Notes: generated by a model not told the origin, from the sequence alone. A stretch of 64,000 bases of DNA from Carposina sasakii (GCA_014607495.2 CP053159.1:8749501-8813500); one strand, 5' to 3'; shown: positions 45,505 to 56,809, numbered from the stretch's first letter. Numbers and translations: made by a program.

Positions 45505-45640
45505 GACAGAATTTTTCCAATGGTCTGATAGGTCTATTTGAAGGATATAGTTGATGCTATCTCTATCTCGATCAAGTTTTAGAAAAAGACAGCATTATTT
45601 ATCAGTTAGAAATACTTAACTATTAAAAAACCTGCCCTAA
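45505..45640. mobile_element. Foldback MITE (family B), copy 3, diverged
   Basis: ATTTTTCCAATGGTCTGATA, TAGTTGATGCTATCTC and GATCAAGTTTTAGAAAAAGA match the family; the right arm is badly eroded and ends TGCCCTAAATA. Confidence 0.65.
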
Positions 45641-45835
45641 ATACGGGCGGCGGCGGGCGGCGCGATTTTTACAGATATCCAAGTATGCGGAGATAATATT
45701 TATGTTGTGTAATCTGTACCTATGGTATACTTAGTTGCTTGTTAGGTATGTTTTGATAATGCTAGACTATCTTCTGATATCTAATAAGTGTTTCAGGTTG
45801 AAATGTATTTCATTATTTTGAAAATACGTACAGAC

Positions 45836-45922
45836 GTACAAAGATGACCGACATAGCTGAACGGTCCAGCAAGCTGAAGTGGCAATGGGCAGGGCACATA
45901 GCTCGAAGAACTGATGGCCGAT
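45836..45922 (+). mobile_element. RTE-type LINE fragment, left half (split by BEL element)
   Basis: Translates as TDIAERSSKLKWQWAGH followed by IARRTDGR, the same polyprotein tail as at 5597-5926. It ends in CCGAT at 45918-45922, and its continuation is at 50104. Confidence 0.85.
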
Positions 45923-46123
45923 TGTTGAGCTGATTATTGATGTGGAATAAAGAAGGCCGCTGATAGATTAAGATTGTATATATTTTAAGTAAAATTACAA
46001 TAGTAATAAAATGGCTATCCGCCAACTGTGTCTGCCGAACCGTGAGTGCCCGGTAGTGTTCGGCGAGGGCCCGGTTGCACTCCGTCCCCCGCGCCTCTGC
46101 GATCTTGATGATGGTGGTTAACA
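45923..46123 (-). repeat. BEL/Pao 3' LTR
   Basis: 201 bp; the plus strand starts TGTTGAGCTGATTATTGATG and ends GATGGTGGTTAACA. I read it as identical, base for base, to the other LTR. The TG...CA ends are intact. Confidence 0.95.
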
Positions 46124-46144
46124 AGCTGCCCGGGTTGAAGAACT

Positions 46145-47198
46145 TCAACATAAGAGTGGAAGAGGGCATATGTTGTTAAAGCCTCTCTGGATATCTCCCT
46201 TCTTCGTGCGGATGTCAGCAACTCGGTTGATGTTATCCTTCCCTGTGTGTAGCTTGACGATTCGACCCAAGAGCCAGAGAAGAGGTCGTTGGGTTTTATC
46301 TTTTACCAACACAAGGGATCTCAGCTGGAGATCGTCATTTGATGAAGGCCACTTTAGTTTCTGCTGGAGAAGAGATACATATTCATTTGAGTATCGTTGC
46401 CAGAAATGTTGCTTCAACTTCTCTATCCTCTGGAATCGCTGCAGACGGTTTATGTTGACATCAGTCAGATCAGCTTGAGGAACTGACAATAGTGAGCGTC
46501 CGATAAGGAAATGAGAAGGCGTAAGACAGGTGAAATCGGAAGGATTAGGTGACAAAGGAGTAAGAGGTCTGGAGTTAAGAACAGATTCTATCTGGACAAG
46601 ACATGTGGACGGACATCTCTTCATAGGTTAAGTGTGCCAATGAAAGTATACGGCGCAAGTGAAACTTGACTGATTTTACAGCGGCTTCCCAAAGCCCGCC
46701 GGTGGTGCAAATCGTTCTGAAGGTCGTCTGAATAGTTATTAATAAAACTTGTGATTTCATTACTAGCTCCGATAAATGTTGTTCCATTATCGGAGTAAAT
46801 CGTGTGAGGTTTACCGCGACGAGCCATGAACCTATATAACGCAGCTAGAAACGCTTCTTTCGTTAGGTCACCGACGAGCTCAAGGTGCAGGGCCTTTACT
46901 GCAAAGCAAACAAAAATACATATGTACGATTTTATTTGCAACCCCTGCCTTTACGGTCTGCTATCAGCACTGGCCCAGCGTAATCAATGCCTGTATGTAA
47001 AAATGGGAATTTTAAATGTATTCTGTGTGTAGGTAAATCTGCCATTATTGGTTGAATTGGTTTGGATTTAAATCTAAAACAACGAACGCAACTATGAACT
47101 ACTCGTTTAGCGAGATTTCTCCCACCCAAAGGCCAATAGGTTTGTCTGATGTGTGATAAAAGTAATTGTGGACCTGCATGATATAGATTTGTATGCAT
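46145..47198 (-). pseudogene. BEL/Pao integrase, frameshifted
   Basis: The integrase inserts element DNA into the genome. From its N-terminus: a zinc-binding region with HTNLYHAG and CVRC (47198-47080), then TGIDYAGPV with the first catalytic Asp, IYSDNGTTF with the second, and TGGLWEAAVKS with the Glu. Next comes the BEL-type C-terminal region, IESVLNSRPLTPLS and SHFLIGRSLL, ending at 46145. These lie in four overlapping segments (46932-47198, 46621-46941, 46575-46787, 46145-46624) joined by at least three frame changes. All catalytic residues remain, but no full-length protein can be made without correction. Confidence 0.85.
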
Positions 47199-47234
47199 TT
47201 TCTGAAAGATGATTAGTGTTAGATGTAATTTAAA

Positions 47235-47705
47235 TTACGGTAATGATTTTGCAATTTCCGGCAAGATGTAACATTTAATGTCGACCCTGTAGCCCCCCGA
47301 ACATGACTCGATGGTTAGATCACATGACTCTGCACTGTAGGACATCTGATTGTTAATACCTGTGACAGTGGAGTTCGTGCTACATCTTGCCAGACCCAGC
47401 TTCTCACAGAGGTTTTGTGTGACGAAATGAGATGTACTGCCATTGTCAAGAAGAACTCTGGCTAAGTGTAAACCTCCCTGTGCGTCTGCCACTTTCACCA
47501 AGGCTGTGGAAAGCAATACATAAGGTCTGTCTAAATTCTGTGTATTTGTATTCATAACGACATTATGAGGCTCAGTTTCTATGTCTAAATGTAAAAGAGT
47601 GTTATGTTTCTGAGTGCAATATTTAAAATGTGATAGTCTGCATGTTTTTTCTGTGTGACCTGGACGTAAACAGTTCGTACAAAGTTTGCTATTTTTTGTA
47701 AACAT
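47235..47705 (-). pseudogene. BEL/Pao second zinc knuckle and aspartic protease
   Basis: An open segment of 156 codons. It begins with a knuckle, LCTNCLRPGHTEKTC (C-x2-C-x4-H-x4-C), which follows the Gag region. It continues with the protease, where ARVLLDNGSTSHFV carries the active-site Asp as DNGS rather than the more usual D-S/T-G. It ends at a stop right after ILPEIAKSLP, just before the RT deletion. It overlaps the Gag frame in a different phase, at an A6 run near 47695-47700. Confidence 0.85.
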
Positions 47706-48814
47706 GTGGTTACATTCAAGTCCCTAAACTGTTGACAACTAAATAAAAAATGAGCCTGTTTACACATAGGACAGGTAGGTACCTTTGTGTTAGTAATTAA
47801 TTTTGTATTTTTTATCTGTGAAGTTTTTGGTTTCTGTAATTGTAAATGTTGTGTCTGTGTGTCGTTATGTATGTATGTATTACTATTGCTTTGAATCGTG
47901 TCTAAAAAGTCAGCTCTGTTGTTAAGGAAATCTATGAATTTCTTAAGAGTTGGATATGTGGTCATTGAACTACGAAATTCTTCCCATTCACGATAAGTAA
48001 TGCTATCTAACTTCTTAGCTACGATAAAAATAATTAAAGTATCCCAATGTTGAGTTGGTTGACCCAAAGAGGCAAGTGAGCATAAACTTTTATTTGTCAC
48101 ATCTATAATCATCCTTATAGAACGGCTGCACTCTTTTTGAGCAGGTTCAATATTAAATATAGCATTTAAGTGGTTATTAATCAAAAGTTTTTCATTATCG
48201 TATCTTTGAGATAATAATTGCCACGCTAATTTATAATTATGCGATGTGACTTCGAGACTCTGAATTACTAAGGCTGCACTGCCCTTGAGTGCTGATCGAA
48301 GATAATGATATTTGTTTATGTCACTAATGCGAGCGTTATCGTGTATAATAGAAATATACGTATCTCGGAATTCAAGCCAGTGCTGATAGTCCCCGCTGAA
48401 GCTTGGCAAATTTATTTTTGGCAATCTGACGTAGTTTTGAGGGTTGTCACCGTCGGCCCTGGACCCCGAGCCGGTCGCCGAACCTGCATCCGAATTTCGA
48501 CGGTTTCTATAACTCGAATGCCCCAAAAGCAGGCGAGCCATAGCTACTCGGTGATAGTATTCGTTAAGAAATTCCTCTCGATCATTGTACAACGACTGTG
48601 GATCGTCCTCAGCTGCTTCTAACACCGTCTGAAATTCATCAAATTCACTTTCTAAAGCTTCAATTGTCAATAAGCGACGTTCTAATTCTAGCAACTGGAG
48701 CTCACTTAATGATTCACAAGTTTTATTAATTTCTAAATACTTAGCAAAACTCGTTAGTTTTGCTTTAATAGATGCTATTTGCTTTTTATGATCCGCTACT
48801 TTGCTCTTGACCAT
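47585..48814 (-). pseudogene. BEL/Pao Gag
   Basis: A 409-codon frame opening MVKSKVADHKKQIASIKAKL, an N-terminal helical region. A central capsid-like region follows (LPSFSGDYQHWLEFRDTY at about residues 136-153; RSALKGSAALVIQSLE), of the kind annotated as DUF1759. A first Cys-rich motif, CPMCKQAHFLFSC, lies near residue 348. After QQFRDLNV the frame runs off into unrelated residues, because the second knuckle continues in another phase. Up to that point the frame has no stops, so a Gag protein able to package RNA could still be made. Start chosen as the first Met, about 1.1 kb inside the 5' LTR. Confidence 0.85.
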
Positions 48815-49902
48815 TTTAATTATGAATCCTTATTTAATATATTACGTAGTTTACCTTATTTATTAAGATAAGTTATGTTTGTAGTTAATGTGTGTATAGA
48901 TTAGATAAGTACTACCTATTAAGATGAAAGTTTGTACGTATCAATTTAGAAAAGGAATATGAATACAATCTAAGTAAGCAAATAAAATAATGTTAGCATG
49001 TGCCTTTATAAAAACGTTAAATAGGTGCACTAATAAAATCACTACTACTAGTTTACTTATCTAAAAACAGATGTGAAAGGTTTCGTAATCGCCGATACCT
49101 GCGCTAATGACTGCGCATGCAATACAACCTATGTGTAGGTACGCGCAACATAATAGCGAATATCGTTGACAAAATGCTTATTAGCACTATTAATTACTTA
49201 ATTTAAGCTATAATTAGCGATATTACCTATGAAAATAACTTAAATCTGTGTAAATATGTTGATTATTTGTAAGTAAATATGATAAATCTAGTTGCGTAAG
49301 CAAAATTCTATAAGTTAATGATTTGCAATGTAGTTATGTAACAACCATGTAAATACGAAATGTTACTATTATCATTAACTATATTTTAATAAAGGCTTGT
49401 TTATTTAAAGAAATTTTGTAAAATCAATCAAGCTTATAGATATATAATTCTGAATAATTTGGTATAAAACTGAGATGTAAATACAAGTACTAGCCAAAGA
49501 AGAGGTACCAAAGTCAGGCCCAGCTAGCACTATTCCTCATTTTATACGAAATTTATGGATGATGAATAGGATGTTAATGTATAAATGATGGAAAAATAAT
49601 AAGGAAATAAAAAGGAACGGACTCACGTTCGTCGTCTAACGGTAGTTTGGGTACAAAGTCCACCGTTACTGTTAACTGCGTCACACTGTATTTCACTGTA
49701 TTTTCCTTCGGAATCCGTCTTATTGAAAACAACGTCGTTACAGCAGCATTGAAGACCACTGTTCCCGATGAGCTTGAAGACTACGAGGTTTCTTGATGCC
49801 AAAATGATATAAATTGAATCCTCTGCAGATGCCCAGCGATAAACGTTGCTCGACGACCGAATTAATTAAACATTCTGTGTATTTCTTCGGAGAAGGACCA
49901 TT
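48815..49902 (-). other. BEL/Pao leader region
   Basis: Non-coding leader between the 5' LTR and Gag in minus-strand order. Just inside the LTR the minus strand reads AATGGTCCTTCTCCGAAG, so TGGTCCTTCTCC two bases from the LTR is the likely tRNA primer-binding site; the tRNA was not identified. A short chance frame lies at 49574-49759. Confidence 0.6.
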
Positions 49903-50103
49903 TGTTGAGCTGATTATTGATGTGGAATAAAGAAGGCCGCTGATAGATTAAGATTGTATATATTTTAAGTAAAATTACAATAGTAATAAAATGGCTATCC
50001 GCCAACTGTGTCTGCCGAACCGTGAGTGCCCGGTAGTGTTCGGCGAGGGCCCGGTTGCACTCCGTCCCCCGCGCCTCTGCGATCTTGATGATGGTGGTTA
50101 ACA
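49903..50103 (-). repeat. BEL/Pao 5' LTR
   Basis: 201 bp, read as identical to 45923-46123. It would hold the promoter for the minus-strand transcript; no clear TATA box could be assigned. Confidence 0.95.
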
Positions 50104-50320
50104 CCGATGGAGTCGGAAAGTTCTAGAGTGGATACCACGTATCGGCAAGCGCAGCGTGGGAAGGCCACCCGCGAGGTGACGGATGACCTGGCCAAGGTTG
50201 CGGGCGTCGGTTGGATGCAGGCTGCTTCCGACCGGTCGGAGTGGAGGTTGTTGGGGGAGGCCTATGTCCAACAGTGGACTCCTCAGGGCTGTAAATGATG
50301 ATGATGATGATTTTGAAAAT
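50104..50320 (+). mobile_element. RTE-type LINE fragment, right half
   Basis: Resumes with the duplicated CCGAT, then GGAGTCGGAAAGTTCTAGAG. It encodes the tail DDLAKVAGVGWMQAAS to LGEAYVQQWTPQGCK, and ends in a GATGATGATGATGAT tail. A single-base loss near 50175 relative to the 5597 copy changes frame. Confidence 0.85.
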
Positions 50321-50820
50321 ATTAAAGAAATTTTCATTTAGGGTGATCGCTATTTTGTTGATTAAATTTGCCTCTTGTTATTAAAATAAAATTACTGTAT
50401 TTTAATTGCATAAACTTTTAGCACTTACATATTCAAAGGTCTTGTTTATTTCTGAATAAATTTATATTATTAGTTTATAAAATGTAGATATAAGTTACAT
50501 AAGTCTCAAAGTTAGTTTATTATGACTCTTTTAAGGGCATTATTCTCAGCAACGAACTAAAGATAGTCTAACTCGACTGAATGAGAGAGTAGTTGTACGG
50601 ACTAATTGGTTGTTATTTAATCTCACTAATTTTCTAAGTTACTTCATTTGAAACTTCTGCTGTAAACTGCAATCCGATGTTTTATACAATTGTTAGCTAC
50701 GGAATACATGAGTTTAATTTATGAAAATATGGGTAGGTAAACCTGCTTTCGGGAGTAGATTTATTAGATAGGAATATTGTATTATATTATTTAATATTCA
50801 GTAGGTACCTACTCAATGCA
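50321..50820. other. Unassigned AT-rich DNA
   Basis: Nothing recognised. Confidence 0.45.
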
Positions 50821-51017
50821 ATGGGCGTTTTTCCACACGATAACGACACGACCACGACACTTTATCATCTAGTAAGAGGCCGTGTCGTGGTCATGTCGTC
50901 TACCTAATGGAAAAATGAGCCATACTATCTTATACATTTTTGCTTCCAAAAAAGCAGTTGTTGTATCGTTGTCTTGGTCGTGTCGTGGCCGTGTCGTCTA
51001 GTGAAAAAACGCCCATT
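50821..51017. mobile_element. MITE family K, copy 2
   Basis: Inverted ends GGGCGTTTTTCCACACGATA and GTGAAAAAACGCCCA. Interior CGACACGACCACGACAC and GTCGTGTCGTGGCCGTGTCG pair. A second inner end (CTAATGGAAAAATGAGCC near 50908-50925) suggests a composite or a larger relative of the 6602-6734 copy. Confidence 0.8.
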
Positions 51018-52308
51018 GAGTATCTTACTTCGATACAGTAGGTAGAGTATCGGCAGGAATGGCAATCGGCAGACTGATTTTATAAGTCAAATGACTATAC
51101 GGAAGCGATTCAAAGAATCCTAATTTGTGATCCATCGGTTGAAGTTACAAAATCAACCCACTGGTAGTAAGCGGAGTATCAACAGTGAAACTTTCACAAT
51201 CCCTATACATTACTTACTGAAACACCTGAAGACTATAAGCTGCTAGTTCCCGACTAACTTTACCTACTGTGTTTTATTTGTGCACTTACCTTACGTAGAC
51301 TCTTATTTGCACGGGATATGAGCTGTGCTGTGGTTATTGTTTAAATTAACTTAACGGATAACATTAAACCAATTTTATAAGTACCTACATAATTCTATAT
51401 AAAAGTTCCCATAATTTGAAATTTGTTTTTTTTTTACCTACACTATACCAGAGCTTCACGCAATACTTAAGTAAACTTGCCAATTTAATTGATCATCAAA
51501 ATTAGTAGAAATCGTAATATAATGCTGCAAAAAATCAGTTGAAAATAGATTGGCATCAGAACGCCATCGAGTATTACCGTCAGCTTGAGGAACGAAGACA
51601 AGTCAATTGAACTGAAATCAACGAAATGCTGGAAAAATTTCGCTTTAATTAAGTCACGAACAGTGATTGGCCATTTCTCGTGTAGGCTAATCAGGATTGG
51701 GAAGGTATTCTCTCGGAGACGAAGGGACACTCGAGCACGTGGCATTCTCGATCTCTTAAATCGGAATGAAAATCGAGTGGTTTCCTGGTTCTATTTGTTG
51801 GATGTTTTCTTCAAATCTTATAGAAGTACCTATTGGGTACCTTTCCAACTGAATCTTCTATGCTAGGTTGCTATGGATGTGTGTAATATCCATCGTTCAT
51901 TGCTCCATGATATCAGTGAATTTAAAATAGCAACTTAGCAACATAGAATGGCAGCCTTAGCATTTTCTTGACTTTTTGAGTTGGTGGCTGACAACAGCTT
52001 ATGTAAATGATAATGATTAACATATCTATAGTAATTCATATCGATGTGTTCATAAGTGAAATTCCATAAAGGAAATCTGTTTACAATTCAAATTAATTTA
52101 TGTAAATATAACTATTAGTTACCTTTACGTTTAATGATCGGTTTTGTTATTCAGTTTCAATATTTAAACACTATGTGAATGGTTTGTTTGCTGTAGTATT
52201 TTTCATTTGACTGCGCATAATTATATTATAATTATTCACCATTTCAGCTATGAGTTCACATCTTGACACTGGAGAACATAGGTCTTCCCCAACATAGGTC
52301 TTTTCTAC
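51018..52308. other. Unassigned DNA
   Basis: Overlapping frames at 51485-51866 on both strands match no known family. Nothing else seen. Confidence 0.4.
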
Positions 52309-52458
52309 TTAGAGCCGACATTTCCTATGGTCAGATAGCTTATGAGAGGAATAAAGTTGATGCTGTCTCTATTATGATCAAGTTTTAGAGAAAGACAGCA
52401 TCAACTTTATTCTTCTTATTATATCTGTCTATCTGACGTTTAGAAAAATCGGCCCTTA
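52309..52458. mobile_element. Foldback MITE (family B), copy 4
   Basis: GGTCAGATAGCTTATGAGAG, AAGTTGATGCTGTCTC, then AGACAGCATCAACTTTATTC and GACGTTTAGAAAAATCGGCC. Strong central hairpin. Confidence 0.85.
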
Positions 52459-52868
52459 GCCGAGTAAAACGAGAACGACAACGCGTTTTGACGATGGAAA
52501 CAACCCTGCTGTAAAATGTCATTAAGTAAACCAAAGCCCCTAGTATGTTTGTAATTGTTAAGAAGCACGTAAGCAATTTCTAATATTTGAATCGCGTGGG
52601 TCTTATTTTTTTATAACTATATCTACCTAGCAAAGACGTACCACCGGTTTCATGAACTCTAATCAACTGATGATCGATTTAACTTCTGAGAACGTGATGC
52701 AATAATGAAATATGAATTAAATAAATACTTATAGACAGGAGCCGTATAAAACTGATGATAAACAATTCATTAACTTCAATGTGCTACATTTTCAATTAAG
52801 CTGGGCTTTTATGTACGTCCACGCTTCAGCTCCATCGTGTTTAAATAGGATTTATTTAGGTACCTATA
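52459..52868. other. Unassigned DNA
   Basis: Nothing recognised. Confidence 0.4.
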
Positions 52869-53604
52869 CAGGGTGTAACAGAAAGGGTATATTAAGCGAA
52901 AAGCTATGTAAATAGCCTACTTAAGAGAACCTATTTCCAAAATTTGAGACTCGAAATCACATTTTTATTTTTCAAGATTGTATGAAAATTCCTGAGATAT
53001 TTAAAAATTCTCCATACTATCGGGAAAAAATAAACATGTGATTTCGGGTCTCAAATTTTGGAAATAGGATCTCTATAGTGGGCTATAGAATATTAAAATA
53101 TTTAAATATAAAATATTTTCTAATGATCGTAACATAACATCGTGACTCAGATCACAGGGGACAGTTAGCCAGTGTGCAATGTATTCGATTGACAAATGTA
53201 CCTACAAAACTAACATTTTTTAATATTAATATGGTGTCTTTAAAAAAAATGTTTGTTCACTGTTTCCAGATGGATTTATTTTTTAAAAAATGCTGATATT
53301 AATGTAACTTTGGACCCGTGGTTTCCCAGGGGTGCTTCCATAGAAAAAATTATCGTGATGTTACAAAGAATACGAGGTATTAAAAGAACAAAGTTGTCTT
53401 TTTACACCCAGTAGATCCAATCCACAAAACTTGAGAATCGAAATCACGAAAGATTGTATGAACATTCCAGAGTTGTCTAGGAATTGTCCATACTATCTGG
53501 AAAAATAAACATGTGATTTCGAGTCTCAAATTTTGAAAATAGGTTCTCTAATAATGGGCTATTTCATAGCTTTTCGCTTAACATATTCTTTCTGTTACAT
53601 CCTG
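52869..53604. mobile_element. MITE family F, two truncated copies in tandem
   Basis: 52869-53085 is a family F copy lacking its last 45 bp or so. About 53405-53604 is a second copy lacking its left 60-70 bp. The outer ends CAGGGTGTAACAGAAAGGGT and TTCTGTTACATCCTG are both kept, with TA borders. The roughly 320 bp between are not assigned. Confidence 0.75.
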
Positions 53605-53765
53605 TATATGTAGGTATGTAATTAGTACCTAATATACAGATTTAAAAAAATAGGTATGTAAGCAAAATGCTAAGAATACAGAGAACCTATCCACATAATT
53701 GTGTAAAATGAAATTTGAAATTACCTACGCCATGTTTATTAATGAACATTATTCAACATTACTTG

Positions 53766-53839
53766 TACCCGGTGGCTCAGTGGTTAGAGCACTGACACGC
53801 GGAATGCAGAGGTCGTGGGTTCGATTCCCACCCGGGTGA
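53766..53839 (+). pseudogene. tRNA-like sequence, probably tRNA pseudogene or SINE head
   Basis: Acceptor stem TACCCGG/CCGGGTG, D arm GCTCAGTGGTTAGAGC and T arm GTGGGTTCGATTCCCAC all pair well. A-box and B-box promoter sequences are present. The anticodon arm, CTGACACGCGGAATGCAG, is one base too long, pairs only at its outer three positions, and lacks the normal U33, so no anticodon can be read. It is followed by a T-rich stretch (GGAATTTTTTCC). Confidence 0.55.
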
Positions 53840-55470
53840 GGAATTTTTTCCATTTCTTTATTAATAATTTTATAATTACTTGTTGTTATTGGAATTCTCC
53901 ATACCCACTATCTGGAAAATATTTGTTGTTCTACAGAAAATTATCATCATCATGCTGCTGAACATAGGCAATATCATTAGCATTAAATTCTATTTGTATA
54001 GAACGTAGTGGGTACAACTTTTAATCATAATCATGATATTAACCATGAAACTTTACAGGGGGGCACAAACCGTGACATTATAAATCTTGTTGCGCTCCAT
54101 AGAGATGCAGTCCAAGTATAGCCGGCCAGGCGGAAAATTGCAAACTACCCACCCAGCAACACGTTCGCACATTTACATACTTTAGCGCCTCTAATATCTA
54201 AGCTACGGACTACAGAGTATCTCGTGCTCAGTATAGCTGATTTGCACATTAGTTTATTATGTTTGTATATGCTGTGTCATTGATATGGCTAAGTACCTAC
54301 ATATAATAAAGTAGGTAGGTATTCCCTCAACGTGCGTATCGCGATAATAAACACTAGTCTATCTAAATATCGTTAATTTGATGTGATTATGTGTGATAAT
54401 TGATAAATAACTTGCTCACAAATAAATCCATCTAAAAAACCTTATTTATTGTTATCGTTCATAAATGGTGTTCATTTTATCGAGAAAATCTCTTACTGAA
54501 CAAGAACCAAAGCGATAACATTTAGCTTCCCACATTTCCAACATCACCTTTTATAAGGTTCCGTACCCAATGGCTAAATATGGGACGCTATCACTAATTT
54601 TACCTAGATATCTAGAACAATAATATAATATAGTCTACGGCAAACATTAGGTTGTGCAGGACTTAGCTGAATCCTGTTCACACCTCCGCCTTCATATTAA
54701 CAAACCTCACATGCATCTTTGTTCAAAAGCTCCCATTACAACCGACTTTAATATAGCCCCAACTATGCTGAAACGGCGCGGCGGCGGCTACACACACATA
54801 TTGTTTCTGTTTGTTGGGCAGAAGTCCGAGTCACGAAGTTCATTCCTAAATAGCATACACTCTCTAGTCACTCGGAAAATCCTTATTTAGTATCTGCATA
54901 CTCCTCTATGGTATCTGTTACTGCGCTTTCAATCTGTGAAATTCCGGGCCAAAATTTAGGTTACAAAAAAAACGCTAGAATTATACAAAGGTAGGTAGCA
55001 AAAATAACTAACATTTTGTTGTACACAGTGCAGTTTTGTCAAAATCAGCCGTGCATTTCTTTGCACCCGTTTTAATTTTTTTCTGATAGCAAAAGTATTT
55101 TAAAATCAGACATTCCATTGTGAAAAGACTTGATAGTACCTACATAAGTTGCACATGCATGCCGCAATTTCCGAACAAAATTATGATTTACCTAGCTACT
55201 TCTCTGAGTGAGCTCGTAAAATTTTTATTGGGAAGAGCTCACGATCCCACCACACATTGTTAAAACGTAATGCAGCTAGACGTGCAGAATCGAAAACGTA
55301 GATACATTGTTTGCGTAAACTGCACAGTGTTACCTACATTTGCGCAACAATGCACAATTTATGTCGCGTCAATTGGGTGACGACATATCTCGCATATACT
55401 ATCTGCCTTTCAATATTCTATTTAATTACGTCTTGCTGTAGACATATTTGACTTAAAGTCTGGGTAAGTG
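53840..55470. other. Unassigned DNA
   Basis: No gene or repeat recognised in 1.6 kb, apart from a small GC block with CGGCGCGGCGGCGGCTACAC at about 54772. Confidence 0.4.
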
Positions 55471-55690
55471 TGCCTATTGCACTCCACTGCTAGACGTATC
55501 TAAGCCTCCCCCAAGGCACGCCAAAGCTACTGCCATAGGGTTTTTGCACCCATAATCACCACGCTGGTTGCGGTTTGGTGAGCACAGTGTGATTTTCAGA
55601 CTACTCGTATGTTGTCAACACGGCAGGTGCTGCTGCCCACCTCCCGAAAACCCTTAATCGCGTCTTACGATATAACAAACATGGATATAT
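55471..55690 (-). repeat. LINE/retroposon 3' end (family Q)
   Basis: CTATTGCACTCCACTGC, AAGCCTCCCCCAAGGCACGC, CACCACGCTGG and GCTGCTGCCCACCTCCCG match 59627-59870. On the minus strand it ends like an RTE-type coding tail. Confidence 0.7.
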
Positions 55691-55930
55691 GACGGCCGAT
55701 TGGTGTAGTTGGTAGTGACCCTGCCTGCGACGCCATAGGTCCTGGGTTCGAATCCCGGTAGGTGCAAACATTGATGTGATGAATATCGATGTTTGTTTCC
55801 GAGTCTTTATATACCGTTGCTTAGTACCCACGACACAAGACCTTAGGGATCTTAGTGTGGGACTAGGTCAATGTGTTGTGAAGCGTGTGAATATTTATTA
55901 TATTTATTTATTTATATTGATAATCAACAA
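55691..55930 (+). mobile_element. tRNA-derived SINE (family G), best-preserved copy
   Basis: Head GACGGCCGATTGGTGTAGTT and CTGGGTTCGAATCCCGGTAG; body AAACATTGATGTGATGAATA, ATATACCGTTGCTTAGTACC and AAGACCTTAGGGATCTTAG; tail ATTATATTTATTTATTTAT. Both polymerase III box sequences look usable. Confidence 0.85.
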
Positions 55931-55997
55931 TAAAGTAATTGGGATGTTTAATATGGTCGAATTTTAATGTCAATGCTTATCAGAATAAATCATCAAA

Positions 55998-56165
55998 ACC
56001 ATACCTATCTGTAAAATCACAATTTGATTAAGTGTCCAAATGAGGTAGTAAGCCTTCAAAGTTAAGTGGGCAAGTGCATTTTCCAAATGTGAAATTAATT
56101 GAAAATTACAACATCACATGTCCACCTGCATCATTTAGGTATAGCAACTTTGGCTTTGTGACCCT
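55998..56165 (+). repeat. Dispersed repeat family C, copy 2
   Basis: ACCATACCTATCTGTAAAAT, TTAAGTGTCCAAATGAGGTA and CCACCTGCATCATTTAGG match 18424-18590. A foldback (AAAGAACTTTTGTT at 56167 and AACAAAAGTTCTTT at about 56233) lies just downstream. Confidence 0.7.
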
Positions 56166-56310
56166 TAAAGAACTTTTGTTCTGCAGCTATTTTAAATATT
56201 GATTTATAAATATAAAGTTTTATAAATATAAACAAAAGTTCTTTAACGGGCATACCTACAAGTTACTGAAAGTGTGACGTCATAATTGTGGTAACCGTTT
56301 GTATTGTTGG

Positions 56311-56367
56311 CAAGTCTAAAATTGTGATTTTGCAGTCCACGCGGACGTAGTCGCGGGCGTCCACTAG
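56311..56367 (+). mobile_element. Helitron-like 3' end
   Basis: ATTTTGCAGTCCACGCGGAC, GTAGTCGCGGGCGTCCACTAG, then T. Hairpin and CTAG end intact; the 5' part is missing. Confidence 0.7.
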
Positions 56368-56809
56368 TCTGTTACTATATTTATGACCTGTCTGTTTATG
56401 CATTGGTTCCAACAAAATCTACATTTAACGTATAAATAAATCTTGTGGCTCCGGTTGCAATTAATGAACATTTTCGTCATTGTCAGCACTCCTCTAACTC
56501 AGTTATAAATACCAACTACAAAGAGCTAATTTCGCTAAAATTTCATATTGAATTTGTTGAACTATAATTCCACGTCGATTCCTGTTAGTTGCAGATATAC
56601 ACTAATCACCTGAGCTGCAGTAAGACGTTTGTACGTACTGCGTTTATTGCTGCTATCATCTTATATAGACACAGGGAGGTATAGATACGGACTGGCTCTG
56701 TCTGTGCCTCATGATATTCCTTCATTCATTGATATTCCTAACCTACATCTGATCTGCCTTTTAAATAATATGATATTATGATTATTTTATGATTATTGAA
56801 TTGTATCAG
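56368..56809. other. Unassigned DNA
   Basis: Nothing recognised. Confidence 0.4.

Larger units (their letters stand above)
45923..50103 (-). mobile_element. BEL/Pao LTR retrotransposon, internally deleted
   Basis: A 4181-bp insertion with two 201-bp LTRs, flanked by the 5-bp duplication CCGAT (45918-45922 and 50104-50108). In minus-strand order it holds a leader of about 1.1 kb, Gag, protease, then integrase. Reverse transcriptase and RNase H are missing, replaced by a junction near 47215-47235. BEL/Pao assignment rests on the Gag type, the integrase C-terminal region and the 5-bp duplication. It cannot make its own DNA copy and would need a relative in trans. Confidence 0.92.

Noticed and set aside
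46170..46478. 102-codon plus-strand frame inside the BEL integrase region
   Set aside because: It is antisense to the recognisable integrase C-terminal segment and resembles no protein.
48305..48622. 105-codon plus-strand frame
   Set aside because: Antisense to Gag; no independent support.
53766..53839. Functional tRNA gene
   Set aside because: The anticodon arm is one base too long, barely pairs and lacks U33.
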